The translations under genes and the position numbers were made by a program. The notes beneath the pieces were generated by a model. The model was not told the origin of the DNA. It searched no databases and saw nothing but the letters and a program-made list of their open reading frames with translations. Shown here in pieces: positions 1 to 12,300 of a stretch of 64,000 nt of DNA. Positions within the stretch are counted from its first letter, which is position 1; each line of letters begins with the position of its first letter. Origin of the DNA: Liriodendron chinense (Eukaryota; Streptophyta; Magnoliopsida; Magnoliales; Magnoliaceae); NCBI GenBank assembly GCA_003013855.2, contig ML058453.1, positions 2,402,361 through 2,466,360 on the forward strand, given 5' to 3'.

Positions 1-320
1 AAAGAAAAAGATGATTAGAAGAAGCACCAACACTTCATTCACCTGAACTCCTGACTGAAGTTCAAGACACATAATGTAATTCCGTGTACAATATAACAGA
101 AGCAGGAGTACTATCACAACTTAGACAGCAATTGAACGAAAAAAAGAAAAAGGAGACTAAACAGAATACCAGTCAACATTGCCAAGTTCCAAAAGGAAGA
201 AAGCAAGCTGCAAGATGTTGACCCAAACCAAGAAAAGGACTAAAAGAATCATATTTTCAAGAAAACAAACAAATGAACATGCTCTTTGAAGAGAAGCAGG
301 CAAGAGTAATGAACAAATAC

Positions 321-1885
321 CTTCTGCGACTGATAGTACATATGTGTCAAAGCCTGTGTGCAGTAATTACACCGATTCTCGGCAAGCCGTTCTCGAATTC
401 TACCATCCAAATCAGAAATTCTGACCGCTGAACTTGGAGATGATGACGAAGAAACCTCTTCTGGCCTCAATCTACTCTTCGGCTTGTCAAAGCGAATCAA
501 GCTGTCAATAGATTTTAACGAGGCAGATGGGACGTGGATCTCACCATTCACATCCTCTCGGAGACCCGGCCCGCCAATCCCATGCCGGGGCTGCAGCTCA
601 GCCATGTAATTGATGATGCCCCAGTTATCAAGAAAACGTACTATTCTGCTTAAATCGTGGGTACCAATGCCAACATTGAGGCTTTGGCAGTCAGTGTCAG
701 TGAGCCTCTTATCTGGATTCTCCATGTATTTGGCAACAATCCGATTCCGGACCTCCATGTATCTCTCCGGTGTATAATCATTGGACTTCCCAGAGAAAAA
801 ATGAGGAACAACCTGCCGCTCCAGTCTATGCACCGATGTTGGAGAAAACCAATCTGTGCAAGATAAAGAGGTAATATACTATGCATGATCGAAAGAAATG
901 ACAATTTTTATTTTGAAATGATAGAGGTGGGGCCCACCTTTAAGTAGTATAAGGTGTCGATAAGGTGAGAGCAATCATGTGATGGGTCATGCCCTGACAT
1001 CCCCCCTCTCAGAAGATCCCAGCCATTCTATGCATGTAGACGTTGTCAACCAATGGTCCAAATTTAACAGGGGCCCAATTGGATGGTTCGGATCTTCCGA
1101 TTGGGGACATTGTCAGAGTACAGTTTGCCAGTTCTTGGTGGGTCCCATGTGTATGTTGGTCTGACCAAATGACGATCCTATAACCCATCAATAATTTTGA
1201 GTTTCTAATCAAATAAATTGAGATTTTGACACACACACAGAAAGGGGATCGAGACAGACCGGAGTGCATCGGCACGACATGCTGGCACTGGCTCCCGAAA
1301 CGCTTCACAACACCCTTCCCTTCCATAATAGCAGGCGGGGTGCAGACATATGAGAGAGCAGGACCATCGGGCCTGTCGTGATCTGGCAGGGCGAGCGCAG
1401 GACTTCCAGAGGGAACCAGCGAAACGGCCTGAATCTGACCATGAGAGATGTTCTCCAGAAAGAAAGCATTGCGAGGTGGCGGTGTCCTCGATCTACCGTC
1501 AGCAACGGCGCGGTCCGCCGCAGCGAGCGCGAGGACAGAGGGATGCAGGCGGTTGATGGTGTGCTTGATGACGGCAGGGAAGCGGGAAATGCGAGTGCTG
1601 CTGTCGGAGAGGATCTCGGCCTCCAGATTCGGCGCGGCGGGGCCCGCAGCGGCGGGGGAGTCTTCGTTGTCCTCGTTGTCATCGTCCTCTTCTTCAAGGG
1701 CGGGGTCTTCTTCTTCCTCGTCATCATCATCATCGTCGTGGGGGAGCCTCTGCTGCTGCTTTTTGGTGGGGTTTCTGAGATTGGATTCGGTCTTTCTCTT
1801 TTTCCATTTGTTTGGACGGGTATCTGCTGAGAATGGCAATAGAAAGAAAATTCGATTATTAGGGAGGGGTAAATATGGAAAACCT

Positions 1886-1926
<41 letters not shown>

Positions 1927-1962
1927 AATACCGGGAGTCGGGAAAGAAGGGGAAGCCGACAT
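321..1962 (-). CDS. SWI3C: SWI/SNF complex subunit SWI3C-like, 5' part (partial)
   Basis: Core subunit of plant SWI/SNF chromatin remodelling complexes, acting in the nucleus. Three coding exons read leftward: 1932-1962, 1260-1826 (or starting at 1823; two acceptors 3 bp apart keep the same frame) and 321-853. Phases agree and give about 376 codons before the window ends. The N-terminus is basic (KWKKRK), followed by an acidic D/E run, then a region ending VVPMHS. Exon 3 opens DWFSP, joined across the intron, and carries the SWIRM domain from RLERQVVPHFFSGKS to FLDNWGIINY. After it come VPSASLKSIDSLI and the start of the cysteine-rich ZZ-type finger (CNYC). The last donor follows the codons for YYQSQK; the rest of the finger, the SANT domain and the coiled coil are off the left end. 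The segment order matches Arabidopsis SWI3C as I recall it. Start: the first ATG, behind a GA-rich leader. Other SWI3 paralogues (A, B, D) fit less well. Confidence 0.93.
1827..1931 (-). other. Small first intron of SWI3C with a (CT)n tract at its donor
   Basis: About 105 bp separate a 31-nt first coding exon from the main one. The donor GTATTAAAATC runs almost directly into a pyrimidine tract (GA on the plus strand, about 1891-1921). The acceptor is CTCAG or the CAG 3 bp further on (tandem NAGNAG type), so one alanine may be optional. Reading through the intron stays open, but would insert low-complexity sequence unlike the family, so I favour splicing. Confidence 0.7.
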
Positions 1963-2060
1963 GGTAGGGTGCAGAACAGAGAGAGCGGGGAATTTGGAAA
2001 TCTCTCTCCGTTTGCAGTCCTCTCTCTCTCTCCCTCTCTCCCTTTCTCTATCGACCGATG
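1963..2060 (-). promoter_or_regulatory. GA-rich 5' leader of SWI3C
   Basis: Directly upstream of the SWI3C ATG the coding strand is a run of GA-rich sequence (CT blocks at about 1999-2048 on the plus strand), typical of plant 5' leaders. No clear TATA box was found. A GGCCCAAGG motif lies just beyond it on the coding strand (around 2078-2086). Confidence 0.45.
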
Positions 2061-2449
2061 AATTAGCTATAGGGTCCTTGGGCCTGGGAAATGTTTATGA
2101 TTTGGTGAGGACTATTTAATGGGCCATGGTTCAATGATCTAGACCCTTTATCTCATGGTCCATGCCATGGATGGGTTAATGCCCCTTAATTCTCCCATGT
2201 TGGAAGATTGTGACTATTCTATTGGTGGCCTGTGAATAGATGGTTGAGAAGAAGATGTAATAATGGTAGCCCTTTGATGTAGGGTTTGGGTCCCTTTCAT
2301 GTGGGAAGTTTTTAAGGCATTCCACGCCATTGGATCGGATCCGTTGTATCAATCGTCTACATTACGAAACTATCTGGCCTATCTTGTGTTGTAACATCTG
2401 CATGGACTCACTCTACCTAGTAGTTCGCTGAGGGGCGTTTGGATGGGGA

Positions 2450-2970
2450 GCGGATTAGTTGTTACTCGGAAAACAGCTTAGTGGGTGTTACCCTTACCAT
2501 GTGGGGCCCATTTTGATGAATATGTTTCATATCCACTCCGTCCATCCGTTTTTTCAGCTCATTTAAGTAGGTTAGCAAGAAACTTAAGAAATATAAATCT
2601 CTGGTGGACCACACCACTGGAAAAGATAGAGAATAACCATTAAAATCTTTTTTAGGCTACAAAAATTTTGGATCAAGTTAATATTTTTATCTCCCCATCA
2701 TCCAGTTCTTTTTTACCTTATTAATGAGTTAGATGACAAATAAACATTACGGATCTAGGCCTTGGAAAGTTTTTAATGGTGAGCATTCAATAATCACTGT
2801 TTCTTGTGGTATTGTCACCTTGTCACCTGATATTTTCGGATTTGCTTAATATTTTGAACCGTGTCCTAAAATGGGCTGAAAAAACGGATGGCCAAAGTGG
2901 ATATGCAACATATCATCAAGGTGGGCCATATAGTAAGGGTAACACCCAGTAACACCTAATTCACACCCGT
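2450..2970. repeat. Fold-back MITE of the GGGCCCACC-phrase family
   Basis: Two arms are inverted copies of each other. The left arm reads GGGTGTTACCCTTAC, a GTGGGGCCCA block, then a CCGTCCATCCG block. The right arm reads ACGGATGGCC, GGTGGGCCA and GTAAGGGTAACACCC. No target-site duplication was resolved. The same internal phrases recur in many elements of this window. Confidence 0.65.
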
Positions 2971-5035
2971 TTGGATGAGCACCAAATTCATGAATTAATT
3001 TTTTTTATTTAACAAATTCATGATTTTTGTAATTAATTTGTTTCATTAACTTTCATGACTTTCATTTTATTTGTATGCTAGTCATCGTCTCACCTGGTGA
3101 CTTCCAATCGATATACCCCATGGTTTCAGCAAGATCATTTCCCCTCGGCTTTGGATTTTAGCCCCAAAAAGGTCTTATATGTACAAACATGACGATGGCC
3201 TGTATTTGGAGTTTCCTGAGGTTGGTAGAGCGAAGTGGACCACACTAACCCATTGGGGTGCTCTACCTTGGGCCATTGACATCATACACTATTAAAATAG
3301 ATTTCGTTGTAAATCAGCTGTATCTCATCTTGGTTGGCCATGCAAACAAGGACTTGGTTCAGTAGTTAATGATATTCACTTCGACATTGAGACCTTTGGA
3401 GCTTCCACACCTACCTTTGGATTCATAGATGAATGGTCTAAATTAACAAACAATGGCTCCTCCTAAAAGTTTAATATTGTGAAGTTAGCTCTACTCATTG
3501 CTTTAATTCCTGAGTACATTGCTATCATGAAAAGAGACCCCTGCGAAGAACCGCCAAATTAGGTAAAACATTTAAGTAGCATTTCATGAAAAGGTAAATG
3601 ATCTATGAACATATAAACAGTTGGGCCCTGCATCGAAGTTGAATTTGTTGAATCAACGGTTGAGATTATGAAATGATGGGTCTCAGTTGTAGGTTTAACA
3701 TTTGTAGAGGCTAGCCCTACCTAATACTCTGTCATTTTCAAGGTTTATGCTATTCACCCTCATTTTTTAGGGAAGATGAGCAGGGGAGACCTTACTAACA
3801 TAAATAAAAAACTTGAGTCAGATTTGTACTTGGCATTTGCGAGTGGAAAAGGAACATAGATATAAGTGTATGACCACTTGACCACTAGACACGCCACAGG
3901 GATATGCGAACCGTGGGCTCTACTCGTAGGTTATGACATTTGTAGAGGCTAATTCTGTCTTGTAGTATGTAACTCCTGCATTTGCTATTGTTAGCCATGG
4001 TGATAAATCTCATTCTCCACAATTTCTCAATTCAGGGATCCTTTGGAAGATCTTTAATTTGCAGAAATCTCGTTGACAATAATGAAAATATCTATTATAT
4101 ATTTAAAATTTAAATACATATCATCATACTTAAAAAAAAATTCATCAAAGTCACAATAATTTCACTATAGATTGCGAAAAATAAAAAAATAGTGATATTT
4201 TGAAAATCACATAAATTTGATAATATCCTTGCCAAAGTGTTGTGGAAATGTTGTGATATTTTTCAAAATCCTGACAATATTTGGGACGCGTTGTCCGCCT
4301 TAATTCCTTTTTTAGGCAAAATAGCTGGACAAGACCTCGCAAAGATCACCCACCATCAACAACATCGCTTAAGTAGTATTTTTCTGCAGTAGTGGTGAGC
4401 TGGGCCAGAGTTGGCCAATATGATTTGAACTCTGTATCTATAGGCAAAAAAAGACAAAATCTATAAATCTACAATCACTCCGCACACAAGCATTTAGATT
4501 CATCGAGTTAACTGGACAACTCAATGACTCAGTGAAGCCAACATGGCTCAACATGATTTGAACTAACTCACCCTCACCTCTTACAACACAAGCAACACCT
4601 TTCACTTGCAAAGCATATGTTGGGTTCAACACTTCTACTTAGGTTGTTTTTATTACTTAACGGTATACAAAACTATTTGAAAGGTTTATTCTTCTTCCAA
4701 ATAATTTTTAATTTACAGTAGATGAATATTGAGTCGACTCGAGTCAAGTCTTCGAGTCAACCCAAGCTCATCGGGCATTGATTTGATTGGAGTTTTTGGG
4801 ATTTTAAACTATGCTTAATACATTATAGTTTCTAGGCTAGATACTCTAACATTTTTCTAGGGTAAGATGAGCCTATTGAGACCATAGAGAGATTGCCCAT
4901 TATTACTCCAAGCCTATGGATGAAAGGGCAAATATCCATATAGGCACAATCATTGTCCTAAGCTCTGCTTTGTTGTCCTCCTGCTTTTTGGAACTGGTTC
5001 CTCCGTGGGTTCTTGAAGAGTAGGATTATCCTACA
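2971..5035. other. Intergenic, no gene seen
   Basis: AT-rich sequence with only short, unsupported open frames and no recognisable protein or RNA gene. Confidence 0.5.
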
Positions 5036-5037
5036 TG

Positions 5038-5265
5038 CTACACATGTGGCCTATTAGCGGTCTGTTCACATGGCATCCAACCGGTATAGAAGGGTTGCCC
5101 CACTATAAAAGTTGGATGCCTTAGAAATTAGTGGGTTCAACCCTCACATGTGACCCACTTGATGGTTGGATCGGCCTGGTTTTCTGGGCATCCAACTTGC
5201 CTCGTAGGGTAACCTGTTTAGACTGGTTGGATGCCATAAACACGCCTGTGGCCCAAATGTAACAC
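5038..5265. repeat. Small MITE with GGCATCCAACC inverted arms
   Basis: The left arm (GGCATCCAACCGGTATAG...GGGTTGCCC) and the right arm (GGGTAACC...GGTTGGATGCC) are inverted copies around a ~100-bp centre that holds two further GCATCCAAC blocks. The class was not determined. Confidence 0.5.
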
Positions 5266-5879
5266 TTGTAAAATAAGCTTATCCTTCGAGGACTTGTAGA
5301 GGAACTGGCCTTCTCATCTAATGCCTCACAATAATATGATTTGGAGCCATAGCCCTATGACATTGGGTCTTCTGCCAAGGGCAGGCTTACCTATACTTTA
5401 GAGAGAGGGAGAGAGAGCTGCCATGAATGGTCCAGGTCTTTAGTAGACCTGGGACAAAAGATCGAGGACCCAAGCACAACATTCAAGTCGCAGAGTGAGA
5501 GCTCAACTCACAAGCAAGGAAAAAAAGAAAACTTTGATACACTGACAGTGTATGATGGATGATACACAAGCACTTTGAAATTTCTTAGAAATTGCACACA
5601 GGAAATACAAGTAAATAAAAATTAAACTGTCCAAATTATGGGTCGCAGTGAGATGTATCAGGTACAAAAAGGTATGTTTATTTGACTAATTATCCATTGG
5701 TAGATATTTATTGGACAGTTTAAATTGAAAAATATCCAATGGTCCCATCTCAGGAAATAAGTAGTTAGGGGTAAGGGTTATGTAGCCAATCTGATTCTAG
5801 GATCTGACAGAGTTGGTCCCACAATTTAGTTGGTTTAATTTAACTTAATGTATGGCACATGTATAATTTATAAGTGTTC

Positions 5880-6125
5880 ATCTATCAAATGCCAAGTGCG
5901 ACCTAAGTATCAAATAACTCCTCAAAGAACAAGAAAAAATGTGTTAAAGTCCCTTGATACACATTGGTATGCTATCTCTAACGGCTTGAGCTCTTGGAGC
6001 AAGTGGTTGTTTGGCATGTGGATGCCTTGAAATAATACATCATCCTTTAATAGCTCGAGCTCTTGAAAAAGTGGTTATTCCACATAGTATCAGAGGAGAA
6101 AGTCTAATGTTCAAATCTCATGTTA
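5880..6125 (+). repeat. Two tRNA-like repeat modules
   Basis: Two successive modules carry an A-box-like stretch (GAGCTCTTGGAGCAAGTGG at about 5988 and a variant at about 6058). The second continues through AGTATCAGAGGAG to a B-box-like GTTCAAATC. The same module occurs at 44880-44985 and 62200-62315 and at the LTR/primer-site junctions of the TRIM elements. Likely SINE-like or TRIM-derived; not a functional tRNA gene. Confidence 0.5.
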
Positions 6126-6149
6126 ACACAATACACAATTGACTCCTAA

Positions 6150-6560
6150 AGCATGAAACTTTTATGACCTCATTCAAAAATGTATCTCCAAAGCTCAAGT
6201 GGACCACACCACAAAATTTTATTTGATAGATCCACACCCTCCATCAACTTTTTCAAATCATTCGAAAGTATGGGACTAAAAAATGAGGCAGATCCAAAGC
6301 TCAAGTAATTAAGTAAATCACACCACAAAAGGCAACTAAGGCCCACTCTTAGATTTATTTGCCATTTAACCTCTTCATAAGTTCACACAAACTTGAATGG
6401 AGGGAGAACACAAATATCAGCTTGATCAGGGCCTTATGTGGTCTTGAGAAGTTTTCATCAATAATGCCCAATTTTCTATGTTTCTTGTAGGGTAGCCCAC
6501 TTGAAGCTTATATCTACCTTGTTTTTGGTCCTACGCTCTAAAATGATATGGAAGAATGGA
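6150..6560. repeat. Phrase-family MITE remnant
   Basis: Contains the recurring blocks AAGTGGACCACACCAC, CACAAATATCAGCTTGATC and AGTTTTCATCAATAATG in the order seen in the better preserved fold-back elements. Borders are unclear. Confidence 0.4.
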
Positions 6561-6589
6561 TGGATGGTATGGATAAAACATATACATCA

Positions 6590-6900
6590 AATAAGTTATT
6601 AAGCCGAAGTGATTAAGTAACTTTAGTAAAAAAGTTACTTATTAAGTGACCGAAAACCAATCTATCTTAATTATCTCGATAAAAAAAAGTTAGTTATAAG
6701 TTATCAAAAACCAATCTTACCTAATTATCTCAAATAAGTTACTTATTTATAGCGGTAAAAAAAGTTACTTATTTGGTGGTATCCAAGGGCCCATTTGAAT
6801 TGCAAGTTCCTTAGAATAGGCTACTTATCATATAAGTAACTTATCTTGGTTTCTACTTAATTAGTAAATAAGTATGTTAGGTAAACAACATGTTTATCAA
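6590..6900. repeat. AT-rich repeat of AAGTTACTTATT motifs
   Basis: Repeated, partly inverted copies of AAGTTACTTATT/AATAAGTAACTT, followed by GGTATCCAAGGGCCCATTTG. A related end (TTTGGTGGTATCCAGACGGC) is at about 7829-7848. This suggests a MITE, possibly 6590-7850, split by the tandem array at 7005-7270. Confidence 0.35.
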
Positions 6901-7004
6901 TCAAAAAGCAAAAAAGCATATTTGTTTCCAATATCATTCCTCAAGTGTGTTTGGTCTTGCACATCCACCATCCATCATTTAGGGCTAACCTTTGGTGTGG
7001 ATTG

Positions 7005-7270
7005 TTCATTGTGTGGACCTTGCCTTTGATGTCGGTAGTATATCACGTGGGGCCCACCTTGGATGTTGGCCATTTGCACCGTTCTTTATGTAGGGCCCCA
7101 CCTTTGATGTTGGTCATCCGTCAAGTGGGCCCACCATCAATATCCATTGCCCATCATACGGAGCCACCTTTGATGTGGATTGTCCCAAATGTGGGGTCCA
7201 CCTCTAATGTGGGCCATCCATTATGCAGGGCCCGCCTTGGATATGGGTTACTCATCATTAGGGCCGACTA
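7005..7270. repeat. Imperfect ~42-bp tandem array
   Basis: About six degenerate units built on GTGGGGCCCACCTTTGATGT followed by GGCCATCC. Each unit resembles one arm block of the phrase-family MITEs, so the array may have grown from a MITE fragment. Confidence 0.55.
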
Positions 7271-7274
7271 ATGG

Positions 7275-8525
7275 TGGGCATCAATGACCACTGTTTCCTA
7301 AGGTGCGATTTATTTGAGATTGGATTCTGTTTCATTTTTGGGATGGACCAACAAGGGTGGACAATGTGGATTTCATGTGCACAGCATGTGACCCCACTAC
7401 CCAGTGGGCCACTTAAAAACTAGTTGGAAAAACAGATGAATGACACAAGTAAAACACATCATGCTAGGCTAGGGAGGTTTCAATAGAGTCTTCATTATCA
7501 TTGTTACTTCCTGATGTGGGGTCTACTTAAGGTTTAGATTTGCCTCATATGCTAGCCCCACTCACATCTAAATTAGATGGACGACGTCGATTAAATATAT
7601 TGCAGTGGGCCTAGCAAGCTGGATGGTCAGCGTGGGCTGGTGGGTTGCCACGAAAATCAGCACTTTTCCGGATATGGACGAGCACCTCTTGTTTTAGTAC
7701 GCCTTGGAACAGTAGAAAAGCAAAATAAAAATGCTAAAATACTGTACCTATTTTTAGCAAATAAGTAATATTCATTATTTATCAACCAAACTAACTTGTT
7801 TAACTGCTGCCATGAAAAACAACTTATTTGGTGGTATCCAGACGGCCCCAAAGGGGACTAAAGTGTCATTTGTAAGTTGGGCTCGGTCCAATGGTCCAGA
7901 ACATTGATCAGGCCCATTATGGGCGGACGATGGCACAAAGATTCCCAAAAGTGGACGATCGTAACCCATACCGATCCCATATTCCACCCTCATTAGAATG
8001 TGGACCGTTGCTTCATGTTACCTGTTTACAATGTGCTAGATTCATTCCATTGAGGAGATTTCTGAGCCATGGGCCATGGCAAGCATGGTCCATTGGATTG
8101 ACGGCTTGGATAACTAAACCAGATACCTACTTCCAGAGCACACATGAAGAACAAGGCTGTTCGTGCATTTGAAATTCCTCGGATCCGGTGCGATCTCTCC
8201 ATGGTAGACGTGGCAGATTGACCGATCACTCCAGGCCGTCCATCCATCCGCTCCTAATGTGGTAGAAAATGGTCTAGAATGGACATCGATGGGATTTATC
8301 TCATGTTCAACCATCCGATCAAGGGTGCAAAACAGAAAATTCAACGGTCAAAATTATTTTCAGGACCATGAAGAAGAAGTAACGGACAGGATATTCTGAC
8401 AGCAGTCATTTTTGAAACATGGCCCATCCATCGTGGACACCACTAAGTGGACGGTCCCGATTGACACGCAAGCCTGCAACGTGTAATATGGAGAAATATC
8501 TATACCGTATTCTAGCAATCCCCTC
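7275..8525. other. Intergenic upstream of GPN2
   Basis: No gene seen. Contains MITE-like phrases around 7380-7620 and the likely distal promoter of GPN2. A palindromic GGCCCATTATGGGC at 7912-7925 resembles paired plant site II (TGGGCY) elements, but it is over 1 kb from the start codon. Confidence 0.4.
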
Positions 8526-8598
8526 CCCTAATAAACCAAGAACCCTCGTTTCGTTTCCCTTCCCTTCGTTCATTGCTCTGCTGCACAGAGATGCAAAG

Positions 8599-9058
8599 GT
8601 GTGATGTCTGTCTGCTTCTCTAATGTTTCTAATCACATACAACCGGTTGTTTGCGAACTCAACTTACAACCCATTTTTCACAAGCAATTTTCTCTGGAAA
8701 ATAAATAATCTGAATTCATAAGAAAATGGATTGTAGCGTACAACCAGTTGCAGGTGATGAGTCCTCTTTATATACACGTTACCTTATTTGTGTACAAGGG
8801 GTGATTTGCAGGCCAGTTGTTTGATTAAATGACTAAAAGAATCGATGCATTTTAGAGAAAAAAAAAGTGCGATAATCACTGCAACCAGTTGCACGTTAAC
8901 TAGCTAACAGGCGAACTTGTTACATGTGCAGGACTGCTTAGCCGTGCATAAGGTGGAGACATCATGTCTTTATCTGATCATTTTGTATTTATTCCAGATA
9001 CTGTAAAATCCGTGGATTCAAATGTAATTTATTCTGAGAAGTTCTTGTGTTATTGCAG
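8599..9058 (+). other. Probable 5'-UTR intron of GPN2
   Basis: A donor (GCAAAG/GTGTGATG) and an acceptor (TTATTGCAG at 9050-9058) flank sequence rich in T-runs. The acceptor lies 40 bp before the GPN2 ATG. This is inferred from splice signals alone; no transcript evidence is available. Confidence 0.35.
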
Positions 9059-9098
9059 ACATTAGATCCATTTTCTAAGGAAAAAAAGAGAGGAAATT

Positions 9099-9268
9099 AT
9101 GGTCTTTGGCCAAGTAGTTATAGGCCCCCCAGGCTCAGGAAAGACAACCTACTGCAATGGCATGTCACAATTCCTTAAACTCATTGGAAGGTACTTCTTA
9201 ATGCAAATTGCTCTCTTTGAATTAGTTCTTTTTCTTAAGGATATATATATATATCCTATAATTGTATA

Positions 9269-9328
<60 letters not shown>

Positions 9329-12300
9329 CCAATGTCTCTCTCTCTCCAATCTCACAATCTCCCTTCCTCCCTCCCTCCCTACCAGCAAGAGCATTTGAAT
9401 TCATGGGCCTACTTCTTTGGCTCACCTACAGCTTAGTTTTATGTGAGGATCAACCCTAAGCTTTAGTGAGATGAGCTTAACCCAATGATCCACTTTAAAA
9501 TCTACTCTTATATGCCATTTGAATTTTTTTAATGAATTACTTCTCTAAACTATCCTAGGTGTGAATACACAATTATAGGATATAAACCATTTACAGGCCA
9601 TCCAAACACTGTAAATGATTTACGACTTAAAGCCAAACAGATAGGCTGTAAATCATTTATAGTGATTTACAATTTAAACCATTTGCCACCATCCAAACAA
9701 CCCCCTAAACATTTAATTTCTTTTGTGGGGTTATTGATTGGCAATTTTCGTTAGCATGGAATATGGGTATTGGGTTCTGCCAACTTCTAAATGGAACTGT
9801 TTGCACTGTGTCAAATGGAAATGCAAACCTCTTGCCTTAATCAAGGAGATGGGAAGGAGAATCTGAAACACAGTGAACAAGAGGAAGCAACGCTCAAGCT
9901 GATGAAACAGAAGAGAGGAAACAACACTCAAGTAGTGCTAACAATCTAAAGAACAGTGATTCACTTATGATTTGGAGTAGAGAGACGCCTTTAGGGTTAT
10001 CATATGAATCAAGGAATCATGTTCTTCTTACTGACTCGAGAAAGAAGTGTGGGGTCACTATGACTATATACATGCATATATATCATACTCACATATCAAT
10101 GCAGCCAGAAGCAACTATAATCGCTATATGTCCTTTGATGCCTAAGGTGGTGAGGCATAAGCCTTAGTCCAGGCTAATAGCAAATGATTGTGGGAAATGG
10201 AAAATAAATCAGGATGTAACTTTAGAATGAGTAGTCATAAATGCAATGCTTAAGTTAAAATTTCTCCTTTCTAAAAAATATATATATATATATATAGAAG
10301 GATAGCTGGAATCTCATTAATAAGGGGAGAAAAAGATACAAAAGGTATGATAAGGAATCATGCACTTGGTATGAGGAAGAGCCTCCCACCAGCAACCTTG
10401 GAAAGCCTCAGCTGGACATTCAGTGATGACTTTGGTGGCCCTAGCCCACTCCACTACCAGGCACTTCGCCTTTTGGGAAATCTGATCTGGAGTAGAAGAT
10501 GCATTGTTGAATTTCCCATTGCTCCGCTTGCAACTAATTGGGGTTTAGCGTAGCCCAATTAAGAATTAAGAATGATGTCACTCAAGGCAACTTGAGAGTA
10601 GCCCCAATTGGATATATTTGGAGAGTCGGTTGATATGGTTTAGCATTTGGTGATGTGCTAAGATAACCAGAGATGACCTTGGTGCAGAAGAGAACTTTGA
10701 TTAGGGTAGAAGGGCCAAGGAAGAGAATGACCTAAAGGGCTTATTATAGCACCTAGAAGTAGGAATCAACTAAATGCTTGAATAAAAGATGTTTACCAGA
10801 TTAGAAGCCACATATGATCACAAACATAAGAAATTTTTGTGGATTGCTCCATGTAAATCTAGAACATCACACTAATGCAGGGGCATTTTTCATGGTCCGG
10901 CCTTGAGTGGGGCAGCCCGTGTGACTCGGGGGCACACTCGGGGTGGGCGGCTCGTGTGGGGTGGGTGGCCCGTGCGACTTGGGCCCCACCCATGCGACTC
11001 GGGTGGCTCGTGTGACGCGACCCGTGCGACTTGGGGCCCACGTGGGAGGGTTCGATTGGGGTCTGGCCTAGCCTGGGCTATGAGATAAAAAGATATTCCG
11101 TGCCTCCCCCATCAGCTCTGTAGCTTTTGGTGAGTTGGTCGGATGTCCTATGTCAAATTGGTATCAGAGCGGGAGGTCTCGTGTTCGAAACTCCTCACCG
11201 GGGGTAAATAATGCAGGGGCATTTTTCACGGTCCGAGCTCAAGTGAGTGTGACTCGGGGGCACACTCGGGGTGGGCGGCTCGTGTGGGGTGGGTGGCCCG
11301 TGCGACTCAGGCCCCACCCGCGCGACCCGAGTGGCTCATGTGATGCGACCCATGCGACTTGGGGCCACGTAGGAGGGTTCGACCGGGGCCTAGCCTAGCC
11401 TGGGCTATGAGATAAAAAGATATTCCGTGCCTCCCCCATCAGCTCTAGAGCTTTTGGTGAGTTGGTCGGATGTCCTGCGTCACACACCCTAGGGTTCTAA
11501 AGGCGTCACACCATTAGAAGATGATTCTCATCGCAGGAAACAAGATAGAAGTTGATTTCTTTTTCAAAATTCGTAAAAAATCTGTTTATGTGCTAGGGGC
11601 CTAGTCCCTAAACTGTGTTTATAGACATTTCCATAGAGTTTCCTTTTTTACTCAAACAATTCCCCTTATTGGACTACTCAGTTGCAGGATCATTTTAACT
11701 CGGTGCTGCTCCTGCTTTGAAACACTCGTCGGACCCATGCTCCTGCTCCCACTTCCTAGCTGTTAATACCTGATGCATTTTGAAACAAACGCTTCCCTGC
11801 TCCCACACCTAAATGTTTTGCCATTCTCCTTATGCTTCATGCAAGTAGAAATTGGAGTACAAGCCGGACTTTTTAAATCAGTTAAGGAAACAGTGAGAAA
11901 AGACTCCCAATAACATATTCTTTCTAGATAAAGCATGCGAGACTGCTTATAACTCATTACTAAAAGTAGCCATGTGTGTGGAGTATCGGTTTGTATACAC
12001 AGCTGTACTGTTGTATATACAGTTCGTATGCACCGTATGGTGTATAATGAATATTTTTCCTGCACATAATGGGTACTTTTCTATGCATAGATGCCACACA
12101 CAGGTACTTGACTTCTAGTATACAAACTCTTCTCTGATGAGCTGGATGACACGTGTGATTTGGGGGCACCTTCGTGTAACATCCTCACACATATGGGCTG
12201 CGGCTGTTGAATCCTATGGCTAAATACTCACTTGTATGGGCTGGGGCTAGTGAATCCTATGGCTAACATCCTCACTTGTATCGACCGGGGCTAGCGAATC

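Noticed and set aside
1378..1894. Long plus-strand open frames opposite SWI3C exon 2
   Set aside because: They mirror GC-rich and acidic-repeat codons of a well supported gene on the other strand; their translations are low-complexity.
10320..10750. Possible transposon coding fragment (minus strand, CLVVEWARATKVITECPAEA)
   Set aside because: Broken frames and no confident family assignment.
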